The position numbers and the translations under genes are program-made. The notes under the pieces are model-generated. The model ran no database searches. It worked only from the letters and a program-made list of their open reading frames with translations, and had not been told where the DNA came from. A stretch of DNA of 64,000 nucleotides from Deltaproteobacteria bacterium. GTDB taxonomy: Bacteria > Desulfobacterota > Dissulfuribacteria > Dissulfuribacterales > DYLC01. Positions 25,270 to 33,120 of this stretch are shown piece by piece; within the stretch, counting starts at the first letter, position 1; every line of letters starts with the position of its first letter. The DNA is taken from positions 271,852 through 335,851 of the forward strand of contig JAQVIJ010000002.1 of assembly GCA_028695735.1 (NCBI GenBank), written 5' to 3'.

Positions 25270-25684
25270 ATCTCTTTGGGCGGCAGCGGTGAAGCATTTG
25301 TTCCATGCGGCGCATAACTGCCCTCCTTGGCAGGATGCGCCGCCGGCGCCCTCCGTGGCGCCTATTTCACAAACACTTCACCACTGCCGCCCTTTTCGTC
25401 CCTGCGGAACTCCATGTTTATAACGGATGTCCTATTCATTCCTACTGCAATCCCACTGATAACAACGGATTGACCTGCTGAAGTAATGAGCCGGTACTTC
25501 TACCAATAAAAATCGCAGAATTGGCCTTTACCATCATGTTCACCAAAGTGCAAAGGGTATGTGCTGCGGTGAAGCGTCGTTTATGATTGGGTGTGGGGTT
25601 CCGGAGGGGCGACTGAAGGAATTGGCATAACTAATCAAAAATATTTGATTAAAAATATTATTCAAGAATGTGACTGTCCTTTTT
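25231..25684 (+). repeat. Inverted-repeat element, copy B (full length, about 454 bp)
   Basis: Bounded by AAAAGGACAGACACATT on the left and AATGTGACTGTCCTTTT on the right, with AT-rich subterminal stretches (AACTTTTTTAACTAAATC and its counterpart GATTTGATTAAAAATATT). It holds the structured palindrome at 25278-25392 and no open reading frame of note, so it resembles a MITE. It truncates the CARF-sigma54 gene. No clear short target duplication was seen. Confidence 0.75.
25278..25392 (-). repeat. Structured palindromic repeat, unit B
   Basis: About 115 nt that folds, on the minus strand, into an outer stem (GGGCGGCAG...CTGCCGCCC ends) enclosing two hairpins, one built on GGCGCC/GGCGCC and one on GCGGCGCAT/ATGCGCCGC. 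It is nearly identical to unit C at 34723 and is the same fold as units D and E. Confidence 0.75.
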
Positions 25685-25691
25685 TTCTTAT

Positions 25692-25884
25692 TTTTTTCAG
25701 TCTTCAGCGCAAGTTCAAGGCGAAGACGTTCTTCATCCATGTGTCGCGCTTCGCGAAACTCTGCGATTATATTAAAAGCCGGGTGGACCAGACCATCCTG
25801 GGCAGAAACAACCGCTCGCGCGGCATTCCGAACTATGACGCATTTCAAAGTTACGAGGCGGAGCAACTGCGGCATGGCCAATGA
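25692..25884 (+). pseudogene. C-terminal fragment of an unrecognised gene
   Basis: From the right end of copy B the plus frame reads about 60 codons of ordinary protein-like sequence (KFKAKTFFIHVSRFAKLCDY, then ILGRNNRSRGIPNYDAF) to a stop at 25884. There is no start of its own and no motif that I recognise. It looks like the tail of a gene whose front was lost at the element boundary. The stretch 25885-26089 that follows shows no gene; it holds a GACGAC-G-GTCGTC palindrome at 26031-26043 just upstream of the PepSY gene. Confidence 0.3.
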
Positions 25885-26089
25885 GCGTCATATATGGAGT
25901 CGCCTGTCAGCCGCGCCGACCACTGGCTCCTGCCCTGATTGTAAAATCCTAAAGAAACCTGGCCCGGCATTGTTCGCTTCATGCTCTCTTCATGATGGCG
26001 TTTTATAGTGGTGTCAAACGGCAGGAACAGGACGACGGTCGTCTTGCCGATGTGACTGCCGGAATAACCAGACAACAGGAGGTATCGTC

Positions 26090-26491
26090 ATGAAGAAGAA
26101 ATGGATTGCCATCGTTGGAAGTGGGGCCTTGGCCCTCGGGATTGCCTTTGTGGGCGCAAGTTATGCCAAATCAGAGGGCGGCGGTGTTCGCTCCGGCACC
26201 ATCCGGATCGAAAATCAGTCCGAGGCGGAGTTTCCCTCCATGGCCAGGATTTCGATGGAGCAGGCCGTTCAGAACGCCTTGGCCTCGGTTCAAGGGCAAG
26301 TTTTGAAGACGGAGCTCGAGGATGAAAACGGCTTTCTGGTTTATGGGGTCGAGGTGGTGTCCTCCGACAAATCCGTCGTGGATGTGAAAGTAGATGCCGG
26401 AAGCGGAACGGTGCTGGCCATGGACCAGGATAAAGCGGATGGCGAGGGTCACGAATCCGGCGAATCCAATGACCGGGATGCGGAAGACTGA
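26090..26491 (+). CDS. Periplasmic PepSY-domain protein
   Basis: A 133-residue exported protein. Residues 1-26 are a clean signal peptide (KKKW, hydrophobic core, cleavage after SYA). Residues about 50-110 form a PepSY domain: ISMEQAVQNALASVQGQVLKTELEDENG and YGVEVVSSDKSVVDVKVDAGSGTVLAMDQ. The tail is acidic (EGHESGESNDRDAED) and could bind metal ions. PepSY proteins are often encoded beside two-component systems that sense envelope damage or metals; such a pair lies at 32434-34523 in the same cassette. A strong AGGAGG precedes the start. Confidence 0.85.
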   Translation: MKKKWIAIVGSGALALGIAFVGASYAKSEGGGVRSGTIRIENQSEAEFPSMARISMEQAVQNALASVQGQVLKTELEDENGFLVYGVEVVSSDKSVVDVKVDAGSGTVLAMDQDKADGEGHESGESNDRDAED

Positions 26492-26596
26492 TTCAACCGA
26501 CGCGCCCCGGACGTTGGCTCCTGGAGCCCGCCGGGGCGCGTTTTACCCGGCGATGTAAATACGCCTCGTTAACCTTGTCCTATGGAGGCTTATACC

Positions 26597-27529
26597 ATGA
26601 TCGACATTGAAAACCTGCGTTTAAGCATTGAGGGGAAGGAAATCCTCAAGGGCATCGATCTGCACCTGGTGCCCGGCGACACTTATGGTCTGCTGGGCCC
26701 CAACGGCGCAGGCAAGTCCACCACCATCTTCGCCCTTTTGGGGTTGAGCGCATACGGGAGCGGCCGCATCAGCGTCCTGGGTGGCGACCCAGCACAACAC
26801 GCCCTTTCCATTCGTCGTTCGGTGGGGGTGATGCCGGAAAAGGCGGGGTTTTATGACTGGATGACCGCCCCCGATTATCTCAAATGGTACGGACGGCTGT
26901 ACGATTTCTCCCCCACCGACGAGGATGTGGCAAAAATGTTGGAAAAAGTAGGGCTTGGTGCAGTGGCGCACCGTCCTATCGGGACCTATTCCAGGGGAAT
27001 GAAGCAACGTTTGGCCGTGGCTCGGGCCTTAACGCCGCGCCCCAAATTGCTGATTCTGGACGAGCCCACTAACGGGCTCGATCCCAAGGGTAGGCGTGAG
27101 ATTCACGACCTGCTGGTGGAATTCGCGGCTGACGGGAACGCCGGAGTGCTGTTGTGTACCCACCTGTTGGACGATGTGGACCGCCTGTGCAACCGAATCG
27201 GGATTATCGACAATGGCCGCACTCAGCTCGAAGGTTCGATTACCGATCTGCTGGCGGAACAGGTGAGTGGTCAACGGTATCGCCTGCGCCTAGAAACCGC
27301 GCCGGACACCACCAACCTTCCGGCCGGTGTCGTCATGGCGGGCCATGAAGGCGGTTGGTGGCGCGTTCAAGTCCAGGCGACGCCATTTGGTGAACCGTCG
27401 GCGCTTTGGCCTGAATTGTGGCGGCGCGGCTGGAAAATCTTAGAAATCCGTTCCGAGGCGTCGAACCTGGAGGAACTATACATGAGCCATACAGGCCAAG
27501 ACGAAGCTCATAATCGGGAGGCGGCATGA
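26597..27529 (+). CDS. ABC transporter ATP-binding protein
   Basis: A 310-residue ATPase of the ABC-2 (drug/gliding/Nos-type) exporter class. Seen: Walker A GPNGAGKST, the signature SRGMKQRLAVARAL, Walker B LLILDEPTNGLDPKGR and the H-loop CTHLLDD. An extra C-terminal domain of about 90 residues follows the ATPase. The ATG at 26597 is chosen over 26582 because GGAGG (26584-26588) lies 8 nt before it and inside the longer reading. Its stop overlaps the permease start. Substrate unknown; the neighbours point to the envelope. Confidence 0.9.
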   Translation: MIDIENLRLSIEGKEILKGIDLHLVPGDTYGLLGPNGAGKSTTIFALLGLSAYGSGRISVLGGDPAQHALSIRRSVGVMPEKAGFYDWMTAPDYLKWYGRLYDFSPTDEDVAKMLEKVGLGAVAHRPIGTYSRGMKQRLAVARALTPRPKLLILDEPTNGLDPKGRREIHDLLVEFAADGNAGVLLCTHLLDDVDRLCNRIGIIDNGRTQLEGSITDLLAEQVSGQRYRLRLETAPDTTNLPAGVVMAGHEGGWWRVQVQATPFGEPSALWPELWRRGWKILEIRSEASNLEELYMSHTGQDEAHNREAA

Positions 27530-28284
27530 TGAATACGATTTGGACCATTGTCCACAAAGAAAGCGCACAGATGCTGCGCAGTCAACGGGGCCTGCTGTGG
27601 TTGCTGGCCTTCAGCGGTCTGCTGTCGGCGTTTAGCCTACTGCTTGTGAGTAACACCGAACTGAGCCTGCTTGACAACGCCCAGGTGGTTTACATGATGG
27701 CCGGGACGGTCCTGGCCGCCGGAGCGCTTTTGTCCGCCATTCTGGGAAGCGATGCCTACGCAGGGGAAAAGGAGCGCGGCACGTTGGTGCCGCTGTTGTG
27801 CGCCCCTGTCGCTCCCAGCGCATTGCTTGCCGGCAAGGCTATGGGGCTGCTGGCCGCCTGGGGGGTCATGTTTGCGGTGGCCACACCCTACCTGTGGGCC
27901 GTGGGGGCGAGCGGCCAGAACCTCGGAGCGGCCTTGTTTTACCTGGCCCTTTTCGGCACTCCTGTGGTGCTCGGGTTCGGTTACCTGGCCATGGCTTTAT
28001 CGGCCCGTACGGGCAGCGTCCTGGCATCGCTGTTATCCACGGTTACTTTGCTGATGCTGGCCGCAAGTCCGCTGATCATCGGTCCCGGTCTGCGCGGCAC
28101 CGCCATCGGCCGCGCCCTGGACGCCGTCAACCCATTTGCCGGAGCGCTCAACACCTTCGACAGCGTCATTATCGACAGTGATCCTTTTTCCGCGCAAACG
28201 GCAAGGCTGTTACTGGTGATTGTATGGTTGGGGCTATGTTTAATCGCGGCCCGGCGCAGCGCCGCCCGTCCCGATTTTCAATAA
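27526..28284 (+). CDS. ABC-2 type transporter permease
   Basis: A 252-residue membrane protein with about six hydrophobic segments and the ABC-2 permease-type stretch SDAYAGEKERGTLVPLLCAPV near residue 75, which faces the ATPase. It pairs with the ATP-binding protein encoded immediately upstream (ATGA overlap). The layout is close to NosY/CcmB-like half-size permeases. The role is probably export or membrane-protein extraction, not proven. Confidence 0.85.
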   Translation: MMNTIWTIVHKESAQMLRSQRGLLWLLAFSGLLSAFSLLLVSNTELSLLDNAQVVYMMAGTVLAAGALLSAILGSDAYAGEKERGTLVPLLCAPVAPSALLAGKAMGLLAAWGVMFAVATPYLWAVGASGQNLGAALFYLALFGTPVVLGFGYLAMALSARTGSVLASLLSTVTLLMLAASPLIIGPGLRGTAIGRALDAVNPFAGALNTFDSVIIDSDPFSAQTARLLLVIVWLGLCLIAARRSAARPDFQ

Positions 28285-28297
28285 GGAAGGGAATGTC

Positions 28298-28870
28298 ATG
28301 AAAATAAGGAAATACTTGTTGACAGCAATTGTCTCAACACTCCTGTTCACTGCCGTTTCTGTCTCGGCCCAAGCGCCTGTGTCCCTTGATCTCCAGCCTG
28401 ACGGGAAAAATCCCGCGTCTCCTGTCATGGGAGACCACCTGCAATTCTGGAGCACCATCACCAACACGGGGACTTCTCCCATCGAGGGTCTGGTAGCCTG
28501 GATCAGCCTGGTGGAAATTGATCCAGGCAATGAACAACCGGTGGATCTGGAAGACTGGAGCGCACACAAGGCCGTGACCGGAGCGTCTTTAGGGCCCGGC
28601 CAATCCCTGCGCACCGATTGGCCCATGCGGTTGATCAAGGGCGGCGATTACCGGGTGGTGGTCAGCGTCACCGACCGCAACGGCCGACAAGTATACACCA
28701 GCCCGACCGTCCAGTTCCATATTCGGCAGAAACCGGTGCTTCAGGCTGGAAGGGTGTTGCCAGTGGCTGCGGGGATTCCCCTGCTGATTGTAGGTTTGAT
28801 GGTTTTCAATAAGGCGAAACAGCGCCATAAAAGAGTTTTTTCAACACATGGTCAAGTGCGAGAAGGGTAG
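28298..28870 (+). CDS. Exported protein with C-terminal membrane anchor, function unknown
   Basis: A 190-residue protein: signal peptide to about residue 25 (cut after VSA), a beta-rich extracytoplasmic domain (about 30-150) with an immunoglobulin-like or NEW3-type look (FWSTITNTGTSPIEGLVAWI, later YRVVVSVTDRNGRQVY), and one transmembrane helix near residues 155-175 with a basic cytoplasmic tail. It follows the ABC permease after 13 nt, so it is probably part of that transporter unit. This resembles the membrane-anchored accessory proteins of NosF/Y-type exporters, which is inference. Confidence 0.7.
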   Translation: MKIRKYLLTAIVSTLLFTAVSVSAQAPVSLDLQPDGKNPASPVMGDHLQFWSTITNTGTSPIEGLVAWISLVEIDPGNEQPVDLEDWSAHKAVTGASLGPGQSLRTDWPMRLIKGGDYRVVVSVTDRNGRQVYTSPTVQFHIRQKPVLQAGRVLPVAAGIPLLIVGLMVFNKAKQRHKRVFSTHGQVREG

Positions 28871-28915
28871 ACATGAATATAGAAAAGATCACCGGAAACC
28901 TTTTACAGGGGGAAC

Positions 28916-29341
28916 ATGCAGCCAATTAGCTTAAACGTAAATAGATGGTTTGATCAGGTTTCCGTATTAATCACTTTTCTCTATCGATTGATGTTCACTA
29001 TTACCCATGCGCTTGCCAATTCCCGTTTTTTGCTTCACACCACCGGCAAGGCAAGGCGTTTCTGGCTGGTTCATTTCCGAAAAGAATATGTTCAGCGCCA
29101 ACTTTTTGTCCGCAGCGGCGATTGCCGGCAATGCGGCGCATGCTGTAATCTGCTCTTCACTTGCCCCATGCTGACAAAACAAGGTAGATGCTATGTCTAC
29201 GGCTACTGTCGTTCGCGGGCCTGCAAGGTTTTCCCGATAGATCAGCGTGACATTGACGAGGTGACTATTTGCGGCGGTCATTGCGGGTATCGTTTCGATA
29301 GGGAAGATGCATACAAGGTTCGTAACATGGGGAGGTCCTGA
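28916..29341 (+). CDS. Cysteine-rich membrane-associated protein, YkgJ-like
   Basis: A 141-residue protein. One hydrophobic stretch at about 14-35 is followed by a cluster of ten or so cysteines: CRQCGACC near residue 71, [21 protein letters not shown], and ICGGHC near 122. The CxxCGxCC motif and spacing fit the YkgJ/zinc-iron chelating family, whose exact role is unknown. It begins 45 nt after the preceding gene and ends 1 nt before the DedA gene. Confidence 0.65.
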   Translation: MQPISLNVNRWFDQVSVLITFLYRLMFTITHALANSRFLLHTTGKARRFWLVHFRKEYVQRQLFVRSGDCRQCGACCNLLFTCPMLTKQGRCYVYGYCRSRACKVFPIDQRDIDEVTICGGHCGYRFDREDAYKVRNMGRS

Positions 29342-29342
29342 C

Positions 29343-29966
29343 ATGTTTCACCAGTTTGTCGTCTGGCTGGCCGATACCGTCGGCCAATTGGGCTATCCGG
29401 GCATCGTGATGCTCATGGCCTTAGAGTCCTCTTTCTTTCCGTTTCCCAGCGAGGTGGTCATTCCGCCCGCCGCTTACCTTGCAGCGGGTGGGAAAATGAG
29501 CATTGGAATGGTTGTCCTTTTCGGCACCTTGGGTAGCCTGGTGGGGGCCGCCTTCAATTATTGGATCGCCCTGAAGTTCGGGAGACCGTTTTTTATGAAG
29601 TACGGGCGGTATCTGCTGGTCAGCCCCAAGTCTCTGGAAAAGGCCGACCGATTTTTTGAACGCCATGGGCATATCAGCACCTTTGTCGGTCGGTTGCTGC
29701 CGGGCATCCGCCAGTATATTTCGCTTCCGGCGGGGCTGGCCCGCATGAATATTTTCGCTTTTTGCGCGGCCACGGTATTGGGCGCGGGGATATGGGTGTT
29801 GGTCCTGGCGGGAATGGGCTACTGGTTCGGCCGCAACGAGCAACTGGTGTTGCAAAATCTGCGCTGGGTTACCCTGATTTTGGTGGTCGGATGCGGCCTC
29901 ATCGTGTTTTTTTACTGGCGTAAATGGCAAAGCCATTCAAGACGGGCGCAGGAGCTATCAGAGTAA
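29343..29966 (+). CDS. DedA-family membrane protein
   Basis: A 207-residue inner-membrane protein of the DedA/SNARE-associated family, members of which move undecaprenyl phosphate or phospholipids across the membrane and support resistance to cationic peptides. Seen: [20 protein letters not shown] near residue 26, the long [24 protein letters not shown] segment, [29 protein letters not shown] with the family's conserved arginine and glycine-proline motif, and four to five membrane helices. ATG at 29343 is supported by GGGGAGG 8-10 nt upstream. Confidence 0.88.
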   Translation: MFHQFVVWLADTVGQLGYPGIVMLMALESSFFPFPSEVVIPPAAYLAAGGKMSIGMVVLFGTLGSLVGAAFNYWIALKFGRPFFMKYGRYLLVSPKSLEKADRFFERHGHISTFVGRLLPGIRQYISLPAGLARMNIFAFCAATVLGAGIWVLVLAGMGYWFGRNEQLVLQNLRWVTLILVVGCGLIVFFYWRKWQSHSRRAQELSE

Positions 29967-29970
29967 GATT

Positions 29971-31176
29971 ATGTGGAGGAACACGCCTTTCAAACTTATT
30001 CCGGTCAGCGTCTGGGTGCTCGGCCTGGTGAGCATGTTTATGGACATCTCGTCCGAGATGATCCACAGCCTACTTCCCCTGTTTCTGGTCGGCACCTTGG
30101 GTGCGAGTACGGTCGTCGTCGGTCTGATCGAAGGTTTGGCCGAGTCCACAGCCCTCATTGTCAAAGTCTTCTCCGGCGTATTCAGTGACTATTTGGGCAA
30201 GCGCAAGGCGCTGGCTGTCTTCGGTTACTCCTTGGGCGCGTTGACCAAGCCGTTGTTTGCCATCGCGCCGACTGCGGGTGTCGTCTTCACGGCACGAATT
30301 CTGGATCGAGTAGGGAAAGGGGTGCGTGGCGCTCCGCGCGATGCACTGGTGGCGGACATCGCGCCAGCTGAGGTGCGAGGCGCGGCATTCGGCCTGCGCC
30401 AATCACTCGACACAGTGGGTGCGTTCCTTGGCCCTCTGCTGGCGGTCGGCCTGATGCTGCTCTGGGCCAATGACTTCCGGGCCGTATTTTGGGTTGCTGT
30501 CATCCCAGGCATGATCGCTGTCGTTCTGCTTCTGTTCGGTGTACGCGAACCGGGGCGGCACGTCGGCGGGAAACGCACCAATCCGATTCGTCGTGACAAC
30601 CTCAAGCGCCTGACGGGTGCGTACTGGTGGGTGGTCGGTATCGGCGCGGTGTTCACTTTGGCGCGATTCAGTGAAGCATTCCTGGTGCTTCGCGCCCAAC
30701 AGGGAGGTATTGCAGTCGCCTATGTTCCTCTGGTGATGATGGGCATGAACGTGGTCTATTCGGGATCAGCCTATCCATTCGGCAGGCTGTCGGATCGAAC
30801 GAACCACGGCACGCTGCTGTCGCTGGGCTTGATGGTCCTGATCGCGGCCGATCTGGTTTTGGCCGCAAACGATCATTGGCTCACCGTCGCTGTCGGTGTG
30901 TCCTTGTGGGGCCTTCATATGGGGATTACCCAGGGACTGCTTGCCACGATGGTCGCCGGTACCGCCCCAACAGACCTGCGCGGTACGGCCTATGGCTTCT
31001 TTAATTTGGTCAGCGGCATCGCCATGTTGATTGCCAGCGCCGTCGCGGGACTGCTGTGGGACAGCTTCGGCGTGTCCTTCACTTTCTATGCAGGGGCTGG
31101 CTTCGCGGCACTGGCGTTGGTGGGCCTTATCCTGAATGCCTGGCGAAAGCGACAACTTCTTGAGGTGTCTCAGTGA
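29971..31176 (+). CDS. MFS transporter
   Basis: A 401-residue major-facilitator protein with twelve predicted membrane helices. The loop 2-3 motif is FSDYLGKRKALAVFGY and the loop 8-9 copy is FGRLSDRTNHGTLLSLG; a RVGKGVRGAPRDALVADIAP stretch near residue 113 is typical of the group annotated as drug or hexuronate-like exporters. Substrate unknown. It lies 4 nt behind dedA and overlaps the PAP2 gene by 4 bp. Confidence 0.88.
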   Translation: MWRNTPFKLIPVSVWVLGLVSMFMDISSEMIHSLLPLFLVGTLGASTVVVGLIEGLAESTALIVKVFSGVFSDYLGKRKALAVFGYSLGALTKPLFAIAPTAGVVFTARILDRVGKGVRGAPRDALVADIAPAEVRGAAFGLRQSLDTVGAFLGPLLAVGLMLLWANDFRAVFWVAVIPGMIAVVLLLFGVREPGRHVGGKRTNPIRRDNLKRLTGAYWWVVGIGAVFTLARFSEAFLVLRAQQGGIAVAYVPLVMMGMNVVYSGSAYPFGRLSDRTNHGTLLSLGLMVLIAADLVLAANDHWLTVAVGVSLWGLHMGITQGLLATMVAGTAPTDLRGTAYGFFNLVSGIAMLIASAVAGLLWDSFGVSFTFYAGAGFAALALVGLILNAWRKRQLLEVSQ

Positions 31177-31778
31177 CAACGAGCCTGAACACAGCCGTTT
31201 TCGAATGGATACACTCCGGCGCTGGAACGCATCCGGTGATGGATGGGTTAGCTGTATTCTTCGCTGAAGGCGGCCCATTTATGGCGGCGATTTTGTTTGC
31301 CGGTCTCTGGTTCTTTGTTGGGAAAAGTAAAAGGTTGGCCCTTCTTGAAGCGACCTGGGCCGCTATTCTCGGTCTGGGCATCAATCAATTGATCGGTCTA
31401 TTCTATTTTCATCCACGTCCTTACATGATCGGTCTTTGCGCCCCGCTTTTCCCCCACGGCCCGGAAACCTCCTTTCCCAGCGACCACGTCACGTTGATGT
31501 TCGCGGCCGCGTTCTATCTGCTTCTGGCCCGGCGATGGACGGCTTGCGGCATCCCACTGTTGGCGGTCGCCCTTCTGACTGCCTGGGGTCGGGTCTACAG
31601 CGGCATCCATTTTCCCTTTGACATGGCCGGCAGTCTGGCGGTCGGGTTCATAAGTGTCGGATTGACGCATCTATCCTCAAGGCCGCTGAATCCATTGAAC
31701 GAACGATTGATTCGGATAGTTGACCAGTTGACGAGTCGATTGGTTCAAACAAGAAAGCGCGGAGCAAGCGAAGGTTGA
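31173..31778 (+). CDS. PAP2-family phosphatase (undecaprenyl-diphosphatase-like)
   Basis: A 201-residue membrane phosphatase. The three PAP2 motifs are visible: KSKRLALLE (degenerate first motif near residue 50), PSDH in SFPSDHVTLMFAA near residue 106, and the final GRVYSGIHFPFDMAGS with catalytic histidine. The closest functional match is BcrC-type undecaprenyl pyrophosphate phosphatase, which recycles the cell-wall lipid carrier and gives bacitracin resistance. The GTG start overlaps the MFS stop; the DedA-LssY remnant follows with a 4-bp overlap. Confidence 0.85.
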   Translation: MTTSLNTAVFEWIHSGAGTHPVMDGLAVFFAEGGPFMAAILFAGLWFFVGKSKRLALLEATWAAILGLGINQLIGLFYFHPRPYMIGLCAPLFPHGPETSFPSDHVTLMFAAAFYLLLARRWTACGIPLLAVALLTAWGRVYSGIHFPFDMAGSLAVGFISVGLTHLSSRPLNPLNERLIRIVDQLTSRLVQTRKRGASEG

Positions 31779-32345
31779 CCCGGATGCACTACCTGAACAC
31801 ATTGCTGGCTTTTATCACCCATCATCCCGGACTGGCATACGGAACGGTTTTTCTGGTTTCTCTATCCGAATCCCTGGCCCTGGTCGGGCTGCTGGTCCCC
31901 GGCACGGTGATCATGTTCGGCGTCGGCGCGGTTGTGGCCACGGGTAGCCTGGGGCTTACGCCCGTCCTATTGCTGGCCACTGCCGGGGCCATTGCCGGCG
32001 ATGGCATCAGCTACTGGTTGGGGCGCCACCACAAGGAAAGACTGGTAGCGATCTGGCCCTTTTCCCGCTACCCCGAGATGCTCAAGAAAGGAGCGGCTTT
32101 TTTCCACCGGCACGGGGGCAAAAGTATTCTCTTCGGGCGATTCGTTGGGCCGGTGCGCCCGGTCATCCCGGTGGCGGATTGACATGGAAGGTGAGCTTGA
32201 GCAGCCCCTAACCGTTCGGTGGGCCGGGCCACCCGATGAGCTTGCTCGATTTTTAATGAGCAAAGGATGGCAACAACCAACTCGACCTCGAGCGTCAATG
32301 GTTACGCTGGCAAGGCAGGACGCTGCTGGCATGGGAAAAGGTTAG
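31775..32345 (+). pseudogene. DedA-LssY fusion gene with large internal deletion
   Basis: The N-terminal part (31775-32182) is a good DedA domain of about 133 residues (SLSESLALVGLLVPGTVIMF, then RHGGKSILFGRFVGPVRPVI) that breaks off in the middle of the domain. The plus-frame just after it (from about 32184, different frame) reads EGELEQPLTVRWAGPPDELA and FLMSKGWQQP, which matches the start of an LssY C-terminal domain. Intact proteins of this kind run DedA, PAP2, LssY over 600 residues, so the whole PAP2 middle is gone and the tail is cut too. A truncated DedA peptide may still be made. Confidence 0.65.
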
Positions 32346-32392
32346 CCGATGATAGGACCCTTTTAAGTCATTATTTTTCGTAAAAACATGGT

Positions 32393-32406
32393 ATTGTAAA
32401 AACAAT
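32393..32406. promoter_or_regulatory. Possible operator before the response regulator gene
   Basis: A perfect inverted repeat ATTGT-AAAA-ACAAT, 28 bp upstream of the response-regulator start, in an otherwise AT-rich intergenic stretch (32346-32433). Autoregulation is common in such systems; no second copy was checked. Confidence 0.3.
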
Positions 32407-32433
32407 TTGTTGGATGATATTATGTAGGGTGGA

Positions 32434-33120
32434 ATGATGAAGATATTAGTCGTCGATGATGAGCAGACCTTGTTAGACCAACTCAAGAATGCGCTCGAAA
32501 ATCAGCGCTACATGGTCGAAACCGCGCTCGACGGGGAAGAGGCTCTGAATAAACTGTTCGAGAATCCGGTCGATTTGATCATTCTCGATATCATGCTGCC
32601 CAAACAGGACGGCCTGTCGGTTCTTCGTGAAATCCGGCGAGCGGGCACAACCACGCCTGTTCTCATGCTGACCGCCAAAGGTGACATCGGCGACAAGATC
32701 AAAGGACTCGACCTGGGCGCGGACGACTATCTGGCCAAGCCGTTTTCACTTGATGAGCTGCTGGCGCGTGTCCGCGCCTTGTTCAGACGGTACGGGGGGC
32801 AGGCGGATTCGGTGCTGCAGGTCAAGGATCTGCGGCTCGATACTGTAAGCCGTGAAGTAAGGAAGGGAGGCGAGTTGGTGGAATTGACCGCCAGGGAATT
32901 TTCCATCCTGGAGTTTCTCCTTTACAACAAGAACAGGGCCGTGTCGCGTTTCAGCCTGGCCGAACACGTTTGGGGAGACGCGTTCGATCCCTTCAGTATG
33001 TCCAATTTCATGGATGTTCATATCAAAAACCTGCGCAAGAAAATTGGAGACTCCGGACAAGGCGTTCTTATCCGAACCATTCGCGGGGTCGGCTACATTA
33101 TCAAAGAAGAAGCGGAATGA
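32434..33120 (+). CDS. OmpR/PhoB-family response regulator
   Basis: A 228-residue two-domain regulator. Receiver domain at about 2-115: acidic pair DDE near residues 9-11, phospho-acceptor aspartate in LIILDIMLP near 54, threonine in LMLTAKGD near 83, lysine in YLAKPFS near 105. Winged-helix DNA-binding domain at about 130-225: LTAREFSILEFLLYNKNRAVSR and VDVHIKNLRKKIG-type recognition helix, ending TIRGVGYIIKE. ATG ATG start with GGGTGG upstream. It overlaps the histidine kinase gene by 4 bp. Confidence 0.95.
   Translation: MMKILVVDDEQTLLDQLKNALENQRYMVETALDGEEALNKLFENPVDLIILDIMLPKQDGLSVLREIRRAGTTTPVLMLTAKGDIGDKIKGLDLGADDYLAKPFSLDELLARVRALFRRYGGQADSVLQVKDLRLDTVSREVRKGGELVELTAREFSILEFLLYNKNRAVSRFSLAEHVWGDAFDPFSMSNFMDVHIKNLRKKIGDSGQGVLIRTIRGVGYIIKEEAE

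Noticed and set aside
25591-25884. Transposase gene of the repeat element
   Set aside because: The frame crosses the element's right end and continues in unrelated sequence; no transposase motif (HUH, DDE) is visible.
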